The translations under genes and the position numbers were made by a program. This document shows, one piece after another, positions 48,478-58,077 of a stretch of 64,000 nucleotides of DNA (positions are counted from its first letter, which is position 1; each line of letters opens with the position of its first letter). The notes below the pieces were generated by a model. That model did not search any database and was not told the DNA's origin. It saw only the letters and a list, made by a program, of their open reading frames with translations. The stretch spans positions 310,001 to 374,000 of the forward strand of contig NZ_JABUMX010000003.1 of NCBI RefSeq assembly GCF_013327855.1. Direction: 5' to 3'. Source of the stretch: Phyllobacterium pellucidum. GTDB taxonomy: Bacteria > Pseudomonadota > Alphaproteobacteria > Rhizobiales > Rhizobiaceae.

Positions 48478-51400
48478 CTACGACAAATCCGAAAGCAGGC
48501 CGGCAGCTACGGCGAGCCGCGATACGGTCAAATCACCGCTCTCGACGATGTTCGCCATGCGCTGGCGCACTTCGTCTACACGCGCGCCACGGCTGGTCAG
48601 CCAATCCTTGGCCGGATCAGCGTTCTTGCCGTGCCGGCTGAGCGCTGCGACGGCGATACCGCGCCGCGCCTGCGAGATCAGATCCGTCGCGCGGGCAAGT
48701 GCCAGGCCGTCATAGTAGTCGGCAACGGAAACCCCACGCGCGGCGTCTTCGATACGGCCGATGCGGAACGCCTCGGAGATATCGAAATAGGCCTTGCCGG
48801 CAGTGGCTATGTCGATATTCGCCTGCTGCGCCACCGCCGCTATATCAGGAATGATCGGCGCGACGGACAGGCGTGCCAATTGCGCGGCAAGAGCCGGTGG
48901 TGCGCCGAGCGCCACGTTGCTGGCGGTGTCGTCGCGGATCAACCCCAGCATGGAGGCTGGCAACAGCTTCTCTAGTCTTGGCTGCAGCGCGTCACGGGCT
49001 TTCTTGATCTCATCGATGGCGGTCGCGAGACTGGCCCCTGCGGTGCCATTACGTAGAACCCATGCCGTCGTCCAGTTCAGCATCTGCGCCACCTTGGCGT
49101 AGAAACCGTTCTGTGTGTCCCCTGCTACGGCATTGTCGAGGGCGTCAATCGCGGCAAAGACACTGTCGAGCGAGAAGCCGTCACGCACAATGACGTAGGC
49201 GCGCACGATCTCCGGCCCGGAACGGCCCGTAAGATCGGACAGCCGGCTAACGAAGGTCGGGCCGCCACGATTGATGATATCGTTTGCGAGCTGCGTTGCG
49301 ATGATTTCCCGCCGCAGACGATGCGTATGCAGCTCATCGGCAAATCCCGATTGCATCTGCTTCGGGAAATAATCCATCAGCTCGCGATCGAGATAAGGAT
49401 CGTCGGGCAGCGTGCTTGCCAACAACTGATCTGATAGCACGATCTTCGCATAGGCAAGCAGGACGCCGAGTTCGGCGCGCGTCAAAGGTATGCCATCGAC
49501 CTGCCGTTCGGCGAGGGCCTTGTCATCGGGCAAGGTCTCGACCTTGCGGCTCAGAAGCTTTCGCGCCTCGAGGTCGCCGATGAAGCGGGCCTGATAAGCG
49601 AGATCGGCCAGGCCGCGCCGCTGCGCCAGCGAGAGAGCCAGGGTCTGCAGATAGTTGTTGCGCAAGACGAGGTCTGCAACCTCTGCTGTCATCGATTCTA
49701 GAATCTTGTCGCGCTGGTCGCGCTTGAGCTTGCCGGCGCGCATGGCCTGCGCCAGCGCGATCTTGATATTCACCTCCACGTCCGAGGTGTTGACGCCAGC
49801 GGAATTGTCGATCGCATCGGAGTTGCAGCGTCCGCCAAGCAGGCCGAACTCGATGCGGCCCTTCTGCGTGACGCCGAGATTGGCGCCTTCGCCGATGACC
49901 TTGGCCCTGACGTCGCTGCCGGTGATGCGGATCGCGTCATTGGCGCGGTCGCCGACCTCCGCATCGCTCTCTCCCATCGAGCGGACATAGGTGCCGATGC
50001 CGCCGAACCACAGGAGATCAACCGGTGCCTTGAGAATGGCGGTCATGATCTCGTAAGGCGTTGCCGTCGTCTTGGCGAGGCCGATGGCCTTCGCGGCTTC
50101 CTTAGACAGCGTGATCGACTTCAGCGAGCGCGAGAATACGCCGCCGCCCGCCGATATTTTCGACTTGTCGAAATCCTGCCAGCTCGACCGCGGCAGGTTA
50201 AAGAGGCGTTGCCGCTCCTTGAGCGTCGCCTTGATGTCGGGCTCCGGATCGATGAAAATATCGCGGTGGTCGAAGGCGGCAATCAGCCTTGTCTGCGGCG
50301 ACAGCAGCATGCCATTGCCAAAGACGTCGCCCGACATGTCGCCGACGCCGACCACGGTGAACGGGGCTTTCTGGATATCGGTTCCGATTTCGCGGAAATG
50401 GCGCTTGACCGCTTCCCAGGCGCCACGCGCGGTAATGCCCATCTTCTTGTGGTCGTAGCCGGCTGAGCCACCCGAGGCAAAGGCATCGTCGAGCCAGAAA
50501 TCATGCGCCTGGCTGATCGCATTGGCGGTATCCGAGAATGTCGCCGTGCCTTTGTCCGCGGCAACGACGAAATAGGGATCGTCGCCATCGCGCCGTACCA
50601 TGTCGGCCGGCGGCACGACGGTCTCGCCGTTCAGATTGTCGGTGACCGAGAGCAGCGTCGAGATGAACGTGATGTAGGCAGCGCGGCCGGCCTCGAAGAT
50701 GGCGTTGCGATCGCCGCCCGTCGGCAGGCGCTTGGGATAGAAACCGCCCTTGGCGCCAACGGGCACAATGACGGCATTCTTGACCTGCTGTGCCTTAACC
50801 AGGCCCAAAACTTCCGTGCGGTAATCCTGGGCGCGGTCTGACCAGCGAAGCCCGCCGCGGGCAACTGGCCCGAAGCGCAGATGCACGCCTTCGACTTCCG
50901 GCCCATAGACGAAGATCTCGCGGTAGGGACGGGGTTCCGGCAACTCGTCGAGTGCGCGCGGGTCGAGTTTGAAGGCGAGAGAGGCGCGTTCGCTGCCATC
51001 CTCCTCTGGCGAGAAGGCATTGGTGCGCAGCGTCGATTCGATGAGATTGAGGTAGCGGCGCAGTATCCGGTCATCGTCGAGGCTCGGAACGCCTTGCAAG
51101 GCTTCCTCGATGGCCGCACGGATCGCAGCCTCCTTACGCTCCGATTGCGCGCCCTTGGCCTTGGCCGGGCTTAGCTGTTGCTCGAAGAGATCGTAAAGCT
51201 GACGCGCGACCGCCGGGTACCGATTGAGCGTGATTGCGATGAAATCCTGCGAATAGGGAATGCCCGCCTGCTGGAGGTAGCGCCCATAAGCGCGCAGGAT
51301 GATGATCTGCCGCGCCGTGAGTTGGCCGCTCAGCGCCAGTCCATTATAGCCGTCATTGTCGGAGGCGCCGCTCCAGATGTTGCGGAAGATGTCCTCGAAC

Positions 51401-53268
51401 AGGGCGCCCTTGTCGCGCAGATCGATGGCCGCACCAGAAGTGCTGACGAGTTCCATGTCGTGAACGTAGAGCGGGCTGGCATCCGCCGCAGGCAAGGCGA
51501 ATGTCTGCTCGCTGATGACGCGGAAGCCCATGTTCTCGAGCAGCGGTACGCGCTGGGACAGCGCAACAGCCGAGCCGTAATGATAGATCTTCAGCGATGC
51601 CGCGTGGGACCCGTCGGTGCGGTGGCGGTAGAAATCGACGAAGAGCGGATTGCTTCTCGAGAGACCAGCGATTCGGCTCGCATCGACAAGCGCCTCATCC
51701 GCGGAAAAGTTCTCACGGTAGGAATCAGGGAATGCTGCCGCCAGCGCAGTATATTGCGACGTACCCGTACGGTCGCCAACCTCGGCGACGGCATCGTCCC
51801 AGGTACGAACGATGGCGCGGACGCCTTCTTCGAGCATCTCACGCTTGACCTTTGGAAAATCGTCCTCGGCATGGCCGATGATGAAGTGGACGCGTGCGAG
51901 ATTGCCTTCCGGGAAAGCGGGATAATAGGCCGAGACATGCCCCTCATAGAGCGCGGCGAAGTAAGCGCCCATTTTTTCGCGCACGACGGAATCGTAGCGT
52001 TCGCGCGGAACGAAGACGATGATCGAGGCAAAGCGGCCGAAGGGATCGACACGCGGCAGGACCCGCACGCGCGGCCGCTCGCCGAGCGCAAGGATGATCT
52101 CCGCATAGCGGGTCAAGGTCTTGACGTCGATCTGGAACAGGTCGTCGCGCGGATAGCCTTCAAGAACGTTGAGCAGCGCCTTGCCCGAATGGTCTTCGCG
52201 ATTGAACCCGAGGCGGCTGATGACCGCTTCCGTCTTTGAACGCAAATAGGGGATTTTGAGTACCGAACGCGTATAGGCGCCGGAGGTAAAGAGACCTACG
52301 AAACGAAGCTCGCCGGTGATCCGACCCTCCGCATCGAAGGTCTTGACGCCGATATAGTCCATATAGCCGCGGCGATGCACCAGCGACTTCGTGTTCGCCT
52401 TGGTAACGATCAAAAGCTCGGGGCCGGTGAGGAAGGCGATGATTTGCGGCGTCGTGGTGACGCCCTGATTGCCGCGTTTCAACACGCGGACATCGGGGTC
52501 GCCGAGGATGCCAAGTCCTGTCTTGCGGGAGCGTTCGAGCTCGCCCTGGTTATTATCACCGAGGTAGTCGTATTCGCGCACGCCGAGGAACGTGAAATTG
52601 TCGTCACGCAGCCATTCGAGGAAAGAGACTGCCTCGTCGATCGCCGCCTTTTTCATCGGCAGCTTTCCGGTCTTGTAGGCATCGATCGCTTCGCCGAGAC
52701 GGTCGAGCATTGGCCTCCAGTCGCGTACGGCCTCCCGCACCTGCTTCAGCACCGTCGTGAGCGCTGCGTGCATGATTTCGCGGGAAGGTCCGTCGAGCGC
52801 GGGAACGTGGATCTGCATGACGCTGACGCGCGCCACATCCTTGCCTGGCTTGTCGGGTCCTGCCGGGCCAATCGCCTTGTTTGTCTTCGCATCGACATCC
52901 ATGACGGGGTGCATGACGAGGTAAACAGCGTTTGCCCGGTCGCTTATTTCACCAAGAACGGAATCGAGCAGGAAAGGCATATTGTCGTTGATCAACGTGA
53001 TCACGGTGACCGGACGGCCGTCGCGATAGACAAGCGACCCCTCGCTCACATCGATGATAGACTGCCCGCTCTTGAAACGTGAGAGTGCCTCCTCGGCAAG
53101 CTTCGCCGAAGTCTGGATTGCGCTTCTATCGTAGCCGGCAAGGTCTTCGTCTGGCGCTCGGGCAAAGAGCAACTCTTCGAACAGACCAGCGTCAATCTTC
53201 TTGTCTTTGGCCTTGGGTGATTTGGGCTTCGGGGCGGCCTTTCGGTCCAATGCAGTCTGTGAAGCCAT
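48478..53268 (-). CDS. NAD-specific glutamate dehydrogenase (large, GDH180 type)
   Basis: A 1596-residue enzyme of the giant NAD-GDH class. An N-terminal ACT-like regulatory half (to about residue 700) is followed by the catalytic dehydrogenase core with RFGPVARGGLRWSDRAQDYR, VIVPVGAKGGFYPKRLP, and the nucleotide-binding VVGVGDMSGDVFGNGMLLSP, then a helical C-terminal tail. It converts glutamate to 2-oxoglutarate plus ammonia in amino-acid catabolism. The ATG at 53268 was preferred to a TTG one codon upstream. Single gene; the 3' end abuts GC-rich repeats. Confidence 0.95.
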   Translation of the reverse strand: MASQTALDRKAAPKPKSPKAKDKKIDAGLFEELLFARAPDEDLAGYDRSAIQTSAKLAEEALSRFKSGQSIIDVSEGSLVYRDGRPVTVITLINDNMPFLLDSVLGEISDRANAVYLVMHPVMDVDAKTNKAIGPAGPDKPGKDVARVSVMQIHVPALDGPSREIMHAALTTVLKQVREAVRDWRPMLDRLGEAIDAYKTGKLPMKKAAIDEAVSFLEWLRDDNFTFLGVREYDYLGDNNQGELERSRKTGLGILGDPDVRVLKRGNQGVTTTPQIIAFLTGPELLIVTKANTKSLVHRRGYMDYIGVKTFDAEGRITGELRFVGLFTSGAYTRSVLKIPYLRSKTEAVISRLGFNREDHSGKALLNVLEGYPRDDLFQIDVKTLTRYAEIILALGERPRVRVLPRVDPFGRFASIIVFVPRERYDSVVREKMGAYFAALYEGHVSAYYPAFPEGNLARVHFIIGHAEDDFPKVKREMLEEGVRAIVRTWDDAVAEVGDRTGTSQYTALAAAFPDSYRENFSADEALVDASRIAGLSRSNPLFVDFYRHRTDGSHAASLKIYHYGSAVALSQRVPLLENMGFRVISEQTFALPAADASPLYVHDMELVSTSGAAIDLRDKGALFEDIFRNIWSGASDNDGYNGLALSGQLTARQIIILRAYGRYLQQAGIPYSQDFIAITLNRYPAVARQLYDLFEQQLSPAKAKGAQSERKEAAIRAAIEEALQGVPSLDDDRILRRYLNLIESTLRTNAFSPEEDGSERASLAFKLDPRALDELPEPRPYREIFVYGPEVEGVHLRFGPVARGGLRWSDRAQDYRTEVLGLVKAQQVKNAVIVPVGAKGGFYPKRLPTGGDRNAIFEAGRAAYITFISTLLSVTDNLNGETVVPPADMVRRDGDDPYFVVAADKGTATFSDTANAISQAHDFWLDDAFASGGSAGYDHKKMGITARGAWEAVKRHFREIGTDIQKAPFTVVGVGDMSGDVFGNGMLLSPQTRLIAAFDHRDIFIDPEPDIKATLKERQRLFNLPRSSWQDFDKSKISAGGGVFSRSLKSITLSKEAAKAIGLAKTTATPYEIMTAILKAPVDLLWFGGIGTYVRSMGESDAEVGDRANDAIRITGSDVRAKVIGEGANLGVTQKGRIEFGLLGGRCNSDAIDNSAGVNTSDVEVNIKIALAQAMRAGKLKRDQRDKILESMTAEVADLVLRNNYLQTLALSLAQRRGLADLAYQARFIGDLEARKLLSRKVETLPDDKALAERQVDGIPLTRAELGVLLAYAKIVLSDQLLASTLPDDPYLDRELMDYFPKQMQSGFADELHTHRLRREIIATQLANDIINRGGPTFVSRLSDLTGRSGPEIVRAYVIVRDGFSLDSVFAAIDALDNAVAGDTQNGFYAKVAQMLNWTTAWVLRNGTAGASLATAIDEIKKARDALQPRLEKLLPASMLGLIRDDTASNVALGAPPALAAQLARLSVAPIIPDIAAVAQQANIDIATAGKAYFDISEAFRIGRIEDAARGVSVADYYDGLALARATDLISQARRGIAVAALSRHGKNADPAKDWLTSRGARVDEVRQRMANIVESGDLTVSRLAVAAGLLSDLS

Positions 53269-53375
53269 CAAAATTCCCCCCTCATTGCGTATTTTGCATG
53301 ATCATAGCCATTCGGAAGCCGTTTTCGACCCCAAACTGCACCGATGCGGTGAAAATCGTATGACACGCAAGAAAA

Positions 53376-54008
53376 TTACAATTCGACCAGATGGTCATCC
53401 AGTTCGTTGATGTCGCCGGGCCTCACCGGGAAATGTTCTTCCAGGAGCAGGCCTGCCTTTTTGATGGCCTTGAGGAAACCGCCGGGCAATTCGTCCCTGC
53501 CGGCATGGTCGATCAGAATCGCAACGATATCGTTCCATTCCTGCTGCGCCACTTTGGCGTTGATGCCGGCGTCGGCCACAACCTCCGCATATCGTTCCGC
53601 CAGCGAAACAAACAGCAGTACGCCGGTGCGCTTCGTGGTGAGGTGAACATTGCGTGCCAGGAATTGCTGGGAGGCATTGAGGTGGGCGCGGCGATAACGA
53701 ATATGCTTCGGCACGAGCCACATGTGGAGATCCGGCAGCAGCCGCAACACAAGCAGGGCGGTGACAAGGGCCGACAGGATCGCCAAGCCGAAGACCGGCA
53801 GAGTAATCGTATACCAGAACCAATGGGCCGCGACTGCAACGAGCACAGCGGCGAACAATATCCCGCAGGCGACCATGAAGCCGGCAACGAAGAAATAGCT
53901 GTCGCTGCGCCGCGCCAGAACTGCATAGATTTCGCCACTTGTCCGGCTCTCCGCCTCGCGAATTGCCGCAGCAATATTGGCATGATCGGCTTCGTTCATT
54001 ACCTGCAT
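53376..54008 (-). CDS. TPM-domain membrane protein
   Basis: A 210-residue protein: a short N-terminal helix (ADHANIAAAIREAESRTSGE), two central membrane helices (about residues 38-90) and a C-terminal TPM-like half (RTGVLLFVSLAERYAEVVAD, then IDHAGRDELPGG). The TPM fold is split by the membrane insertion, as in the second TPM protein of LemA operons. It lies 3 nt after the first TPM gene. Role unknown; linked to photosystem repair or membrane-protein quality control in other organisms. Confidence 0.82.
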   Translation of the reverse strand: MQVMNEADHANIAAAIREAESRTSGEIYAVLARRSDSYFFVAGFMVACGILFAAVLVAVAAHWFWYTITLPVFGLAILSALVTALLVLRLLPDLHMWLVPKHIRYRRAHLNASQQFLARNVHLTTKRTGVLLFVSLAERYAEVVADAGINAKVAQQEWNDIVAILIDHAGRDELPGGFLKAIKKAGLLLEEHFPVRPGDINELDDHLVEL

Positions 54009-54011
54009 GGC

Positions 54012-54905
54012 CTACCAGCTCCCCGATGCGCCGCCGCCGCCGGAGGACCCGCCACCCCCGGAGAAGCCGCCGCCACCGCCGCCGCCCGACGACCAGCCAC
54101 CACCGCCTCCGGTCCAGCCGCCTCCTCCGCCTGACCACCCACCGCCCGATCGCCCGCGGGTGCGATTGTCAAAGCGCATGCCGAGCCATTCGTACTGGCC
54201 GGGGCCGATCTTGCGACCAAATGCCGGCGCAAGCACAGCGGTGGCGAAACCGCCGAAAAAGATGAGCGCCCAGATGGTTATGAAAATTACAAAGAACCAG
54301 TCAATATCGGAAGTCGGCTCCTTGATATTGCGCTTGGCCCGCGCCTCGACCTCGGCCTTATCGCCGGAGAGCACGGTCAGTATGTCATCGATACCGCGCG
54401 CGATGCCTCCGGAATAGTCGCCTGAACGAAAGCCGGGTATGATCGCGTTTTCGATGATCAGCTTGGAAAGAAGGTCGGTCAGCGTGCCCTCAAGCCCATA
54501 TCCGACTTCGATGCGCACCTTGCGCTCGTTTGGGGCAACGACGAGAAGAACACCATTGTTCTCCTGCTTTTGTCCGATCGCCCAGGAGCGGTAGAGCCGA
54601 TTGGCATATGGTTCGATCTCTTCCCCGTCGAGACTCGGCACGGTGACGACCACCACTTGGTCGGAGGACTTTGCCTCGTAAACCGCGAGCTTTTCCGTGA
54701 TTGCGGCGCGGGTAGCGGTGTCGATGATGTTGGCGCCATCGACGATGCGCCCGGTCAGCGCTGGAAGTTCGGCAGCAAAAGCGCTGACCGACAGAAATGC
54801 CAGAAGAACTGCCGCGCAAAAGAGCTGCAGCACCGGTCGAATACGTTTCACCTCACGCAACTCCCGGGAGCATATGCGCGTGGCAGCAGCGACTGCAAAC
54901 ATCAC
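54012..54905 (-). CDS. TPM-domain protein with Gly-rich C-terminal tail (YgcG-like)
   Basis: A 297-residue exported protein: signal peptide (about residues 20-46, FCAAVLLAFLSVSAFAAELP), TPM domain (TGRIVDGANIIDTATRAAIT, VVVVTVPSLDGEEIEPYANR, GVLLVVAPNERKVRIEVGYG), one membrane helix near residue 225 and a tail of about 45 residues nearly all Gly, Ser and Trp. This matches YgcG-type proteins next to LemA. The tail may be surface-exposed or subject to cleavage; function unknown. Middle gene of lemA-tpm-tpm. Confidence 0.87.
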   Translation of the reverse strand: MMFAVAAATRICSRELREVKRIRPVLQLFCAAVLLAFLSVSAFAAELPALTGRIVDGANIIDTATRAAITEKLAVYEAKSSDQVVVVTVPSLDGEEIEPYANRLYRSWAIGQKQENNGVLLVVAPNERKVRIEVGYGLEGTLTDLLSKLIIENAIIPGFRSGDYSGGIARGIDDILTVLSGDKAEVEARAKRNIKEPTSDIDWFFVIFITIWALIFFGGFATAVLAPAFGRKIGPGQYEWLGMRFDNRTRGRSGGGWSGGGGGWTGGGGGWSSGGGGGGGFSGGGGSSGGGGASGSW

Positions 54906-54931
54906 ACAAGCCCCTTCTTTCCGGCTGATGC

Positions 54932-55546
54932 CTAGAACTTCACCTGCGGCGTCTGCTTTGCGGAGTCGTCGATCGTGAAGGTCTGGTAAGGCTCGTTGCC
55001 GCGGAACCAGATCCAGCTCCAGATCATCGTCGGCATGGTCTTGAGCGAGGTGTTGTAGACGCGCACGGCCTCGATATAGTCGCGGCGGGCAACCGCAATG
55101 CGGTTTTCCGTCCCCTCAAGTTGCGATTGCAGGGCGAGGAAGTTCTGGTTCGACTTCAAATCGGGATAGTTTTCGACGACGGCAAGCAGGCGTGACAAGG
55201 CGCCGGTCAGGTTCGCCTGGTTGTCCTGGAAGGCCTTGAAGGCGTTGGGATCTGTCAGTGTTTCCGGTGTAACCTGTACCTGGGTCGCCTTGGCGCGGGC
55301 CTCGACGACGGAGGTCAGCACATCCTTCTCCTGGGCCGCATAGCCCTTGACGGTCTCTACCAGATTGGGAATGAGATCGGCACGGCGCTGGTATTGGTTG
55401 AGCACCTCGCTCCAGGCAGCCTTCGCCCGTTCCTCATTGGTCGGGATGACGTTGAATCCACAGGCCGAAAGCAGCGGCAGGAGAAACGCCACGGCGAGAA
55501 CGGTGAGCGCACGGCGCGGCATCGCGACTGAAGGCAAATATTGCAT
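54932..55546 (-). CDS. lemA: LemA family lipoprotein
   Basis: A 204-residue protein with a lipoprotein signal (LPLLSACGF) followed by the LemA four-helix bundle: NQYQRRADLIPNLVETVKGY, EKDVLTSVVEARAKATQVQV, ENYPDLKSNQNFLALQSQLE, GTENRIAVARRDYIEAVRVY. GGAGATGATTTTCG precedes the ATG. First gene of the lemA-TPM-TPM operon, a conserved trio of unknown function. Confidence 0.93.
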   Translation of the reverse strand: MQYLPSVAMPRRALTVLAVAFLLPLLSACGFNVIPTNEERAKAAWSEVLNQYQRRADLIPNLVETVKGYAAQEKDVLTSVVEARAKATQVQVTPETLTDPNAFKAFQDNQANLTGALSRLLAVVENYPDLKSNQNFLALQSQLEGTENRIAVARRDYIEAVRVYNTSLKTMPTMIWSWIWFRGNEPYQTFTIDDSAKQTPQVKF

Positions 55547-55683
55547 CGAAAATCATCTCCCAAAATACGGATACACGGGGCCGGCGGCATCAAAACGAAG
55601 CAACGCGAGCCTAGACATTTTTTTCTGCAAAAGGAACTGGCAAAGCGCTATGCTGATTTGCCTTGGAATCGAATGGATGCCTC

Positions 55684-55932
55684 ATGCCCGAACAGAACGA
55701 CAATCGGCGGCCAGATACTGAATCGAGACGGATTCTTGAGCGTATCGAGCGTGAGACCGCGGTTCATGGCAACGCAATCGTCGGCCGCGCGAAGCGCCAT
55801 TTTTCTGCACAGGATGCCGACGCCGCCGACCCGATCGAAGTCTGGGGCACGCGCATCGGCCGCCTGCTGGGATTGCTAGTATTAATCGCAATGTTTATTT
55901 GGTTGATTGTCTCCATATCCGGAAAGGGATGA
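55684..55932 (+). CDS. Small tail-anchored membrane protein
   Basis: An 82-residue protein: a charged soluble part (NRRPDTESRRILERIERETA, HGNAIVGRAKRHF) and a C-terminal membrane helix (LGLLVLIAMFIWLIVSISGK). I do not recognise a family. It lies between lemA (divergent) and pdxY, 55 nt before the latter, possibly co-transcribed. The start at 55684 is the third in-frame Met; an upstream ATG or GTG is possible. Confidence 0.65.
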   Translation: MPEQNDNRRPDTESRRILERIERETAVHGNAIVGRAKRHFSAQDADAADPIEVWGTRIGRLLGLLVLIAMFIWLIVSISGKG

Positions 55933-55987
55933 CGTTCGGCACTGCCGCCGCCCCTTTCTCTCCAATGCCCTCGCACGAGTATTTTCA

Positions 55988-56869
55988 ATGACCGGTTCTG
56001 CTGTTTCCTCCAACGCTGTCATCGTCATTTCGAGCCACGTCGTTCGTGGCGCCGTGGGCAATCGTGGCGCAGTTTTTGCGCTGGAAACCCTCGGCCATCC
56101 GGTCTGGGCGGTGCCTACGGTCATTCTTCCGTGGCATCCCGGCCACGGGCCCGCCAAGCGCATCGTGCCGGAGCCCCAACAATTCGACGACCTCATTGCC
56201 GATCTCGAGCGCGCGCCTTGGCTCGACGAGGTCAGCGCCATCATGACCGGCTATCTTGGCCATGCTTCGCAAGCCGCGAGCGTTGCGCGGCTGGTAAAGA
56301 CGATCAAGGCACGCAGGAAATCGGTGCGCTATCTTTGCGATCCGGTTATCGGCGACGAGAAAGGCCTTTATGTTCCCGAAGCGACGGCGACAGCCATTCG
56401 CGACGAACTGATGCCGCTCGCCGATATCGCTACACCGAACCGTTTCGAACTCGCATGGCTTGCGGGGGCGGATCTTCCTGACAACAAGGCGATCATGCAG
56501 GCGGCCCTGCATGCGGGGCCGGGCACCATGCTCGTCACCTCTGCCCATCCGATGATCGCGGGCGGCACCGGCAATCTGCTGGTGACGCATTCGCTGGCCC
56601 TGCTCGCCGAGCATCGCCTCGTCAACGGTCCGACCAATGGCCTTGGCGACCTGACGTCCGCGCTTTTCCTCGCAAGGACGCTGTCTGGCCTCGAACCCGA
56701 GCAGGTCTTGCAGCGAACCACCGCATCGGTTTTCGAGATCATGGCACGCGCTGCCAAGCGCGGCGCCGACGAATTGATGCTGGAAGCGGATGCCTCAAGT
56801 CTATCGACGCCAATGGCCATGACGCAGATGCGCCGACTTGTGCACCCGAGCAAAGGCATCCGGGCTTGA
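55988..56869 (+). CDS. pdxY: Pyridoxal kinase PdxY
   Basis: A 293-residue ribokinase-fold kinase: SSHVVRGAVGNRGAVFALET at the N terminus, CDPVIGDEKGLYVPEATATA in the middle, TPNRFELAWLAG, and the anion-hole motif NGLGDLTSALFLA where many PdxK/PdxY proteins have GTGDLFSA. It phosphorylates pyridoxal for the B6 salvage pathway. The start at 55988 was chosen because the upstream 27 codons match no homologue. Confidence 0.93.
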   Translation: MTGSAVSSNAVIVISSHVVRGAVGNRGAVFALETLGHPVWAVPTVILPWHPGHGPAKRIVPEPQQFDDLIADLERAPWLDEVSAIMTGYLGHASQAASVARLVKTIKARRKSVRYLCDPVIGDEKGLYVPEATATAIRDELMPLADIATPNRFELAWLAGADLPDNKAIMQAALHAGPGTMLVTSAHPMIAGGTGNLLVTHSLALLAEHRLVNGPTNGLGDLTSALFLARTLSGLEPEQVLQRTTASVFEIMARAAKRGADELMLEADASSLSTPMAMTQMRRLVHPSKGIRA

Positions 56870-56929
56870 GCGCGATCTTACACCTGAAGACCAATTGATC
56901 TTCGCGATGATGAGGACTACAGCAAAGCC

Positions 56930-57598
56930 ATGACCCTGCTTCCCGATAAACTTCTTACCGGCTATCGCAACTTCATGGCGCATCGCTATGCCAATGAGAC
57001 CTTGCGCTACAGACAGCTTGCCGAAAAAGGTCAAACCCCCGAGACGCTCGTTATCGCCTGCTGCGACTCCCGTTCGGCGCCTGAGATCATTTTCGACACC
57101 GCGCCGGGCGAGATCTTCGTGGTGCGCAATGTCGCCAATCTGGTGCCGCCGTATGAACCGGATGGCGAGTATCACTCAACATCCGCCGCGCTTGAATTTG
57201 CAGTGCAAAGCCTCAAGGTCAAAAATATCGTCGTCCTCGGCCATGGCCGCTGTGGCGGCATCAAGGCGGCGCTCGATCCTTCCAGCGAGCCCTTGTCGCC
57301 CGGCGATTTCATCGGGAAATGGATGAGCCTGGTTGCGCCGGCGGCCGAAGCCATTTCCGCCAACGAGCTCATGACGACGCTGGAACGCCAGACCGCGCTG
57401 GAACGTATCTCGATCCGTTACTCCCTGCAAAATTTGCGCAGTTTCCCCTGCATCGACATTCTGGAGAAGAAGGGGCGGCTAACGCTCCACGGCGCATGGT
57501 TCGATATTTCGACTGGCGAACTCTGGATCATGAATCCCGAAACCGGCGACTTCGTTCGCCCCGACCCTGAAGAGGTCGGCGCGCCAACCCTGGAGTAG
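56930..57598 (+). CDS. Beta-carbonic anhydrase
   Basis: A 222-residue beta-class enzyme. Zinc ligands Cys45, His105 and Cys108 lie in ACCDSRSAPE and GHGRCGGI; the catalytic dyad Asp46-Arg48 is present. It interconverts CO2 and bicarbonate in the cytoplasm. Length is normal for the bacterial family. The next gene starts 8 nt later, so the two are probably one operon. Confidence 0.95.
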   Translation: MTLLPDKLLTGYRNFMAHRYANETLRYRQLAEKGQTPETLVIACCDSRSAPEIIFDTAPGEIFVVRNVANLVPPYEPDGEYHSTSAALEFAVQSLKVKNIVVLGHGRCGGIKAALDPSSEPLSPGDFIGKWMSLVAPAAEAISANELMTTLERQTALERISIRYSLQNLRSFPCIDILEKKGRLTLHGAWFDISTGELWIMNPETGDFVRPDPEEVGAPTLE

Positions 57599-57606
57599 GC
57601 CCTTCG

Positions 57607-58023
57607 ATGTTGGCGCGGCTTGTTCTTGCTTTCGCCTTCATCGTTTCGCTGAGTTTTGCTGGCCGCGCGGCAGATAGCCATGAACAGCTGGTCGAACAGT
57701 GGTATTCAGCCCTTGCAACCGCCGACCACGCCATGTTCGACAAGCTCCTGGCCGACGATGCAAGGGTGATCCTCGAAGACATAGACTCGATCCAGACGAA
57801 GGACGAGTTTCTTGGAAGCCTCGACGAATGGAAGAACGCGGTGCATGGCGCGACCCTGCGCCACCGGATCGCCAGCGCCGGCAACGGGACGGTCACCGTC
57901 TTCGTCTGCTATCAATTCCCGAGCAATTCTACCTACATGCGCGAAATCTTCAGTTTCCGCGGCGAGAAGATCATCGAGAGCGCACAGAGTTCAGTCGGCG
58001 AGGCCTGCGAAGGGTTCGAATGA
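57607..58023 (+). CDS. Exported NTF2-like/SnoaL-fold protein
   Basis: A 138-residue protein with a signal peptide (RLVLAFAFIVSLSFAGRAAD) and a cone-shaped NTF2-like domain: HEQLVEQWYSALATADHAMF, LLADDARVILEDIDSIQTKD, and a C-terminal FSFRGEKIIESAQ segment. Such domains bind small hydrophobic ligands or act as steroid-isomerase-like enzymes; no catalytic residues can be fixed here. Two Cys (one in VFVCYQ, one in GEACEG) could form a periplasmic disulphide. Function unknown. Confidence 0.75.
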   Translation: MLARLVLAFAFIVSLSFAGRAADSHEQLVEQWYSALATADHAMFDKLLADDARVILEDIDSIQTKDEFLGSLDEWKNAVHGATLRHRIASAGNGTVTVFVCYQFPSNSTYMREIFSFRGEKIIESAQSSVGEACEGFE

Positions 58024-58025
58024 CA

Positions 58026-58052
58026 AAGGCCGGCGCGATGGGCACCGGCCTT
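58026..58052. terminator. Hairpin between the NTF2-like and transglycosylase genes
   Basis: AAGGCCGG - 11-nt loop - CCGGCCTT between two converging genes. It can serve both strands; T-runs are weak. Confidence 0.55.
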
Positions 58053-58077
58053 GAAATTTAGTCTGACGCGAGGCCGG

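Noticed and set aside
51178-52239. A 353-codon open frame antisense to the NAD-glutamate dehydrogenase
   Set aside because: A shadow frame within a confidently identified enzyme.
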